From positions 1-18,100 of the forward strand of contig JAFZQQ010000324.1 in NCBI GenBank assembly GCA_017620315.1: a DNA stretch of 18,100 nucleotides, given 5' to 3'. Positions 14,400 to 18,100 of the stretch are shown one piece after another (position 1 is the first letter of the stretch; every line of letters begins with the position of its first letter). The position numbers were made by a program, and so were the translations under genes. Origin of the DNA: Oscillospiraceae bacterium (GTDB lineage Bacteria > Bacillota > Clostridia > Oscillospirales > Oscillospiraceae). The notes under the pieces were generated by a model, which had not been told where the DNA came from, ran no database searches, and saw nothing but the letters and a program-made list of their open reading frames with translations.

Positions 14400-14505
14400 C
14401 GCAAACCTTGCTATTCTTGTCCTTTACTATACCAAATCCGTCAGAAAAAGGCAAGTCTGGCTCGGGGATTGAGGTATACACTTTTACACTCGGTTTGCGT
14501 GTAAG

Positions 14506-14548
14506 GGAGGCATCTGCTCCGTATTTCGGGGTGGACGCCTCCTTTTTT
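14506..14548 (+). terminator. Terminator hairpin in the methyltransferase leader (terminator or attenuator)
   Basis: GGAGGC (14506-14511) pairs with GCCTCC (14537-14542), with the stem extending a few bases through G-U pairs and an inner CTCC/GGGG helix. TTTTTT follows at 14543-14548. It lies about 100 bp after the resolvase stop and 28 bases before the methyltransferase start, so it can end resolvase transcripts or act as an attenuator for the R-M genes. I found no convincing promoter between hairpin and start codon. Confidence 0.7.
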
Positions 14549-14576
14549 GCGGCGTCTGCCCGAAAGGGGGATGCCC

Positions 14577-16526
14577 GTGCTCATCAATATCACCGACGAT
14601 ATCGTCCGGCTGCACAAGGCGGGCATTCTCGACCGTTTGCTCTGTGACAAGACCACCGGCAGGAACATCCTGTGGGCGACGGACGCCTATGCGGAGCTGG
14701 GGCCGCGCTATGAGCGAAACGAGGAGATCGCGCCGGAGCTGATCACGGGCGCGAGCCTCGGCGTCATCAAAACACGAGCGCGCAAGGCGTTTGAGCAGCA
14801 GACGGAGCGCACGCGCCACCGGGCGGAGGTCTTCACGCCGCTGTGGATCGTGCGGAAAATGTGCGGCCACGCGGACGAGACATGGTTCGGCTACCCCGAC
14901 GTATTCTTCAAGGACGGCGCGCCGACCGAGCGCGTGCGCTTCTTTGAAAACAGCCACACCTGGCGGGACTATGTGGACGCCCGCCGCATGGAGATCACCT
15001 GCGGCGAGGGACCCTTCCTCGTCAGCCGCTACGACGCCGCAAGCGGTGAGATTATCCCCGTCGCGGAGCGCGTCGGCGTCCTCGACCGCAAGCTGCGCGT
15101 CGTGAGCGAAAATGCCGAAGGCGAAGCGGAATGGCTGGAATGGGCGATCCGCGCGTTTCAGGCGTCGTATGGCTACGAGTGGGCGGGCGACAACCTGCTG
15201 ATCGCGCGCGTCAACCTGCTCGCGTCCTTCCGGGAGCACTTCGAGGCTTGCTTCGGACATTCGCCGGAGGCGCGGACAGAGAAAAAGCTCGCCAATATCA
15301 TCGCGTGGAATATCTTGCAAATGGACGGTCTGACCTACGCCGTCCCATACTCTCATGCGCCCGAAGACCAAATCAGCCTCTTTGAATCCGAATATCGTCC
15401 CCCGCCCTTATGCCGCACGTTCAACTGGAGGGCAAGAAAGAACGTGGAGCTGAAAGGGGTCGGGACAGAAATGAAGTTTGATTTTATCATCGGGAATCCG
15501 CCATATCAGGAGGAGCAAGTTTCAGAAGACTTTGATGGTTCCTTAAAAAATTATGCGCCGCCAATTTATAACCGATTTATGGAGGAGTGTTACTCGATAG
15601 CAGATGCAGTTGAGTTGATTCATCCTGCACGATTCTTGTTTAATGCAGGGTCTACGCCAAAGGCGTGGAACGAAAAAATGTTGTCAGATAAGCACTTCAA
15701 GGTTTTATTTTATGAAGAAGACGGCAGCAAAGTATTTCCATCGCTTTCAACGCCTTTGCGAGGTGGTGTCGCGATTACATATCGAGATGCACGCAAAGAT
15801 TTTGGCGCAATACAGGCGTTTACAAAGTATCCCGAAATCAACGATATCCTTCATAAGGTGATTTACTGCAAGTCTTTTGAGACATTGATGGGTATCGTAT
15901 ATTCAAGAACATCATACCGCTTTACTGACCTTATGCACGCAGAAAACCCATATGCAATCACAAGGGTAAGCAAGGGCCATGCCTATGATATGTCGTCAAA
16001 TATTATGGGGTTAATCCCTGAACTGTTTCTCGCAGAAAAGCCAAACGATGGCAAAGATTATATTCAGATCCTCGGCAGGGAAAATAACAAACGCATATAT
16101 AAATTCATTAGGCGCGACTATGTTAAGCAGGTGGACAACCTTGACTTTTATAAAGTATATGTCGCACAAGCTAATGGCAGCGGCGAATTTGGAGACGTTT
16201 TGAGTGAGCCGGTGGTCGAAAAACCGGGTGTCGGTTCTACGGAAACATTTCTGAGCATTGGAAAATTTGAGACGATTGAAGAGGCAGAATCATTAGTAAA
16301 ATATATTAAAACAAAGTTTTCCAGAGCGTTGCTAAGCGTTCTCAAAGTAACCCAAAACGGTAATAAGCCTGTCTGGAAAATGATCCCCCTCCAAGACTTC
16401 ACCACCGCATCCGACATCGACTGGTCAAAATCCATCCCTGAGATCGACCAACAGCTCTACCGCAAATCCGGCCTCGACCAAGCTGAGATCGACTTCATCG
16501 AATCCCATGTAAAGGAGATGACCTGA
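14577..16526 (+). CDS. Eco57I-type N6-adenine DNA methyltransferase (restriction-modification)
   Basis: A 649-aa methylase. GTG 14577 is preferred because AGGGGG ends 6 bases upstream; ATG 14571 touches that site and TTG 14547 lies on the terminator T-run. Visible motifs: EVFTP (about 84-88), a variant SAM-binding motif I EITCGEGPFL (139-148) and catalytic NPPY (307-310, motif IV), the gamma-class order of Eco57I/type IIG/type III-like adenine methylases. The C-terminal half (about 330-610) should contain the target-recognition domain. No nuclease motif is seen, so cleavage probably needs the next gene, which starts 1 base after this stop. The stretch from about 15475 to 16370 is distinctly AT-rich compared with both ends of the gene. 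Confidence 0.9.
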   Translation: MLINITDDIVRLHKAGILDRLLCDKTTGRNILWATDAYAELGPRYERNEEIAPELITGASLGVIKTRARKAFEQQTERTRHRAEVFTPLWIVRKMCGHADETWFGYPDVFFKDGAPTERVRFFENSHTWRDYVDARRMEITCGEGPFLVSRYDAASGEIIPVAERVGVLDRKLRVVSENAEGEAEWLEWAIRAFQASYGYEWAGDNLLIARVNLLASFREHFEACFGHSPEARTEKKLANIIAWNILQMDGLTYAVPYSHAPEDQISLFESEYRPPPLCRTFNWRARKNVELKGVGTEMKFDFIIGNPPYQEEQVSEDFDGSLKNYAPPIYNRFMEECYSIADAVELIHPARFLFNAGSTPKAWNEKMLSDKHFKVLFYEEDGSKVFPSLSTPLRGGVAITYRDARKDFGAIQAFTKYPEINDILHKVIYCKSFETLMGIVYSRTSYRFTDLMHAENPYAITRVSKGHAYDMSSNIMGLIPELFLAEKPNDGKDYIQILGRENNKRIYKFIRRDYVKQVDNLDFYKVYVAQANGSGEFGDVLSEPVVEKPGVGSTETFLSIGKFETIEEAESLVKYIKTKFSRALLSVLKVTQNGNKPVWKMIPLQDFTTASDIDWSKSIPEIDQQLYRKSGLDQAEIDFIESHVKEMT

Positions 16527-16527
16527 C

Positions 16528-18100
16528 ATGAGCCTCGCGCCGAATATCAGCTCCTTTGAGCGGGTCATCCCGATGATCTACGCCTATACGCACCCGGACG
16601 TGCCGAGCCATGCGGGCTGGACGAAGATCGGTTACACGGAAAAGCAGTCGGTGAACGACCGCATCCGCCAGCAGAACCAGACCGCCGACATCGCGTGGGA
16701 GCTGCTGTGGCAGGACAACGCCATGTATAAGGACGGCTCCGGACAGTATTTCACCGACCACGACTTCCACCGCTATCTGGAACGCCGTAAAAACATAGAG
16801 CGCCAGCCGAATACCGAGTGGTTCCACATCGATGGCACGCTTTCCCGCGCCTATTTCGACAGCTTCGCCTCCCGGCAACCCGACGCCGACAAGACCGGCT
16901 TTTCTTATAACTTACGCGAGGAGCAGGCGCGTGCCGTGAGCATGACAAAGGCGTACTTCGAGCGCGGCGGCACAGAATTTCTCTGGAACGCCAAGCCGCG
17001 CTTCGGCAAGACGCTGACCGCCTACGACCTCGTTCGGAGCATGGGCTTCAAGCGCGTGCTGATCGTCACGAACCGCCCCAGCATCGCCAACTCCTGGGCG
17101 GACGATTTCAACAAGTTTATCGGCTGGCACGGCAAGCTGTGCTTCGTCTCCGAGACCGACGCGCTCAAGGATCACGAGGGCGTTTTGTCCCGCGAGGAGT
17201 ATCTTGCCGCCGTGCGCGGCAAGGGTGCGGACGCGCCGGGTATGGTGGCGTTCATCTCCCTGCAGGATTTGAAAGGCTCCGTATACTTCGGCGGGCAGTA
17301 CCGAAAGCTCGACTGGATGGCGAAGGAGTACACCGACGCCTATGGCGTTAAACAGCACGGCATGGCGTTCGACCTGCTGATCATCGACGAGTCGCAGGAA
17401 GGCGTGGACACCATGCGGACGGAACGCGCCTTCCGCAACATTGACCGCAAGCACACACTGTATCTCTCCGGCACGCCGTTCAAGCAGCTCGCGAGCGACC
17501 AGTTTTCCGCCGAGCAGATCTTCAACTGGTCGTATGCGGATGAGCAGGAGGCAAAGGCGAAGTGGAACGGCGAGGACTACAACCCCTATGAATCGCTGCC
17601 AACGCTCAATATGTTCACCTATCAGCTCTCGGGCATGATCTACGACGAGATCAAACGCGGCGTCGATCTGACGGACGACGGTGACACGGTGGACTATGCC
17701 TTTGACCTCAACGAGTTCTTTGCCGCCAACGAGAGCGGGAAGCTTATCCATGAGGAGGAGATCAAAAAGTTCCTGCGGGCACTGACCACGCAGGAAAAGT
17801 ATCCCTTCTCCACGCCGGAGCTGCGGCGGGAGCTTGCCCATACGATGTGGTATTTGAACCGTGTCGCCTCGGCAAAGGCGCTCAAAAAGCTGCTGAACGA
17901 GGACGAGGTATTCCAAGAATACGAGGTCGTGCTCGCCGTCGGCGACGGGCGAGCGGAGGATGACGAGCGCGCGGCGGAGGCGACGTTCGTCCCGTATTGG
18001 GAGAACCCAGTCCGCACCTCGCCGGACTGCGTGAAGGCGAGTGCATGGCGCAAGTCGGACGGTTCGGTTCTCTACATTGTCTCCAATCTGTCGCCGGACC
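16528..18100 (+). CDS. GIY-YIG-like nuclease/SF2 helicase fusion, restriction subunit (3' end beyond window)
   Basis: An open frame of 524 codons from ATG 16528 (AAAGGAG 11 bases upstream) to the window edge. N-terminus 12-105 resembles a T5orf172/MUG113-type GIY-YIG domain: IYAYT (17-21), KIGYT (33-37), R45 and TEWFHI (96-101). SF2 helicase follows: Walker A NAKPRFGKT (154-162), DESQ (287-290, a DExH-box variant) and motif III SGTPFK (314-319). The pairing fits an ATP-dependent restriction subunit that translocates on DNA and cuts with the GIY-YIG domain, partnered with the methylase upstream. It could instead be a phage-exclusion system of the methylase-helicase class. The C-terminal helicase half and any further nuclease are outside the window. 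Confidence 0.88.
   Translation, partial: MSLAPNISSFERVIPMIYAYTHPDVPSHAGWTKIGYTEKQSVNDRIRQQNQTADIAWELLWQDNAMYKDGSGQYFTDHDFHRYLERRKNIERQPNTEWFHIDGTLSRAYFDSFASRQPDADKTGFSYNLREEQARAVSMTKAYFERGGTEFLWNAKPRFGKTLTAYDLVRSMGFKRVLIVTNRPSIANSWADDFNKFIGWHGKLCFVSETDALKDHEGVLSREEYLAAVRGKGADAPGMVAFISLQDLKGSVYFGGQYRKLDWMAKEYTDAYGVKQHGMAFDLLIIDESQEGVDTMRTERAFRNIDRKHTLYLSGTPFKQLASDQFSAEQIFNWSYADEQEAKAKWNGEDYNPYESLPTLNMFTYQLSGMIYDEIKRGVDLTDDGDTVDYAFDLNEFFAANESGKLIHEEEIKKFLRALTTQEKYPFSTPELRRELAHTMWYLNRVASAKALKKLLNEDEVFQEYEVVLAVGDGRAEDDERAAEATFVPYWENPVRTSPDCVKASAWRKSDGSVLYIVSNLSPD

Noticed and set aside
14484..15371. A 295-codon minus-strand frame opposite the methyltransferase
   Set aside because: It is antisense to the methylase N-terminal half and crosses the leader hairpin; no domain.
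13755..16526. Invertible promoter or specificity switch run by the serine recombinase
   Set aside because: I found no inverted pair of recombination sites around the methyltransferase leader or specificity region in the window; proximity alone is not enough.
16912..17916. A long minus-strand frame opposite the helicase gene
   Set aside because: The plus strand has Walker A, DESQ and SGTP motifs in one continuous frame; the minus frame is its shadow.

Overview
The window looks like accessory, defence-island DNA from a Firmicute of class Clostridia, most likely a gut Oscillospiraceae/Ruminococcaceae-type genome. I infer this from the AAAGGAGG-type ribosome binding sites, SigA-type promoters, the tandem AP2-arm tyrosine integrases, the DUF4143 ATPases, and a mosaic of GC-rich and AT-rich blocks. 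Nothing in the window looks like core metabolism.

Left block (1-6012). The 3' end of an unknown gene and a 100-aa DUF6809-like protein lead into two related tyrosine recombinases in tandem (436-1620 and 1756-3180). The second carries an extra C-terminal copy of an arm-DNA-binding-like segment. Two leftward AAA ATPase/DUF4143 genes follow. The first is bracketed by 43-bp direct repeats (42/43 identical), one starting at the end of the integrase gene, and its -10 region lies in a perfect 18-bp inverted repeat that looks like an operator.

Seam (6013-6691). There is no intact gene here. It holds a frameshifted gene end with two 28-bp translated palindromes spaced exactly 50 bp apart, a strong hairpin, a bidirectional terminator, and 25 bp matching a tRNA 3' end (T-loop to CCA, minus strand) with no tRNA body. 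I read this as the attachment-site scar of an element inserted into a tRNA gene and extending rightwards.

CBASS block (6692-11635, leftward, AT-rich). One SigA promoter drives four tightly packed genes: a DUF4297-SAVED effector nuclease (Cap4), a CD-NTase (cyclic oligonucleotide synthase), an E2-E1 fusion (Cap2) and a JAMM deconjugase (Cap3). This is a complete type II CBASS anti-phage operon. The CD-NTase ends in a flexible tail with a terminal glycine, as expected if Cap2 conjugates its C-terminus and Cap3 removes it. On infection the CD-NTase would make a cyclic nucleotide that binds SAVED and switches on the DUF4297 nuclease.

Right block (11749-18100). A Fic-domain protein with a C-terminal winged helix and a small Xre-type regulator run leftward, each with its own hairpin terminator. 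A small coiled-coil protein and a serine resolvase run rightward, followed by an Eco57I-like N6-adenine methyltransferase and a GIY-YIG-like/SF2 helicase that runs off the window. The last two are probably subunits of one restriction-modification system. The methyltransferase has an AT-rich middle and 3' part (about 15475-16370) inside a GC-rich gene, suggesting replacement of the specificity region.
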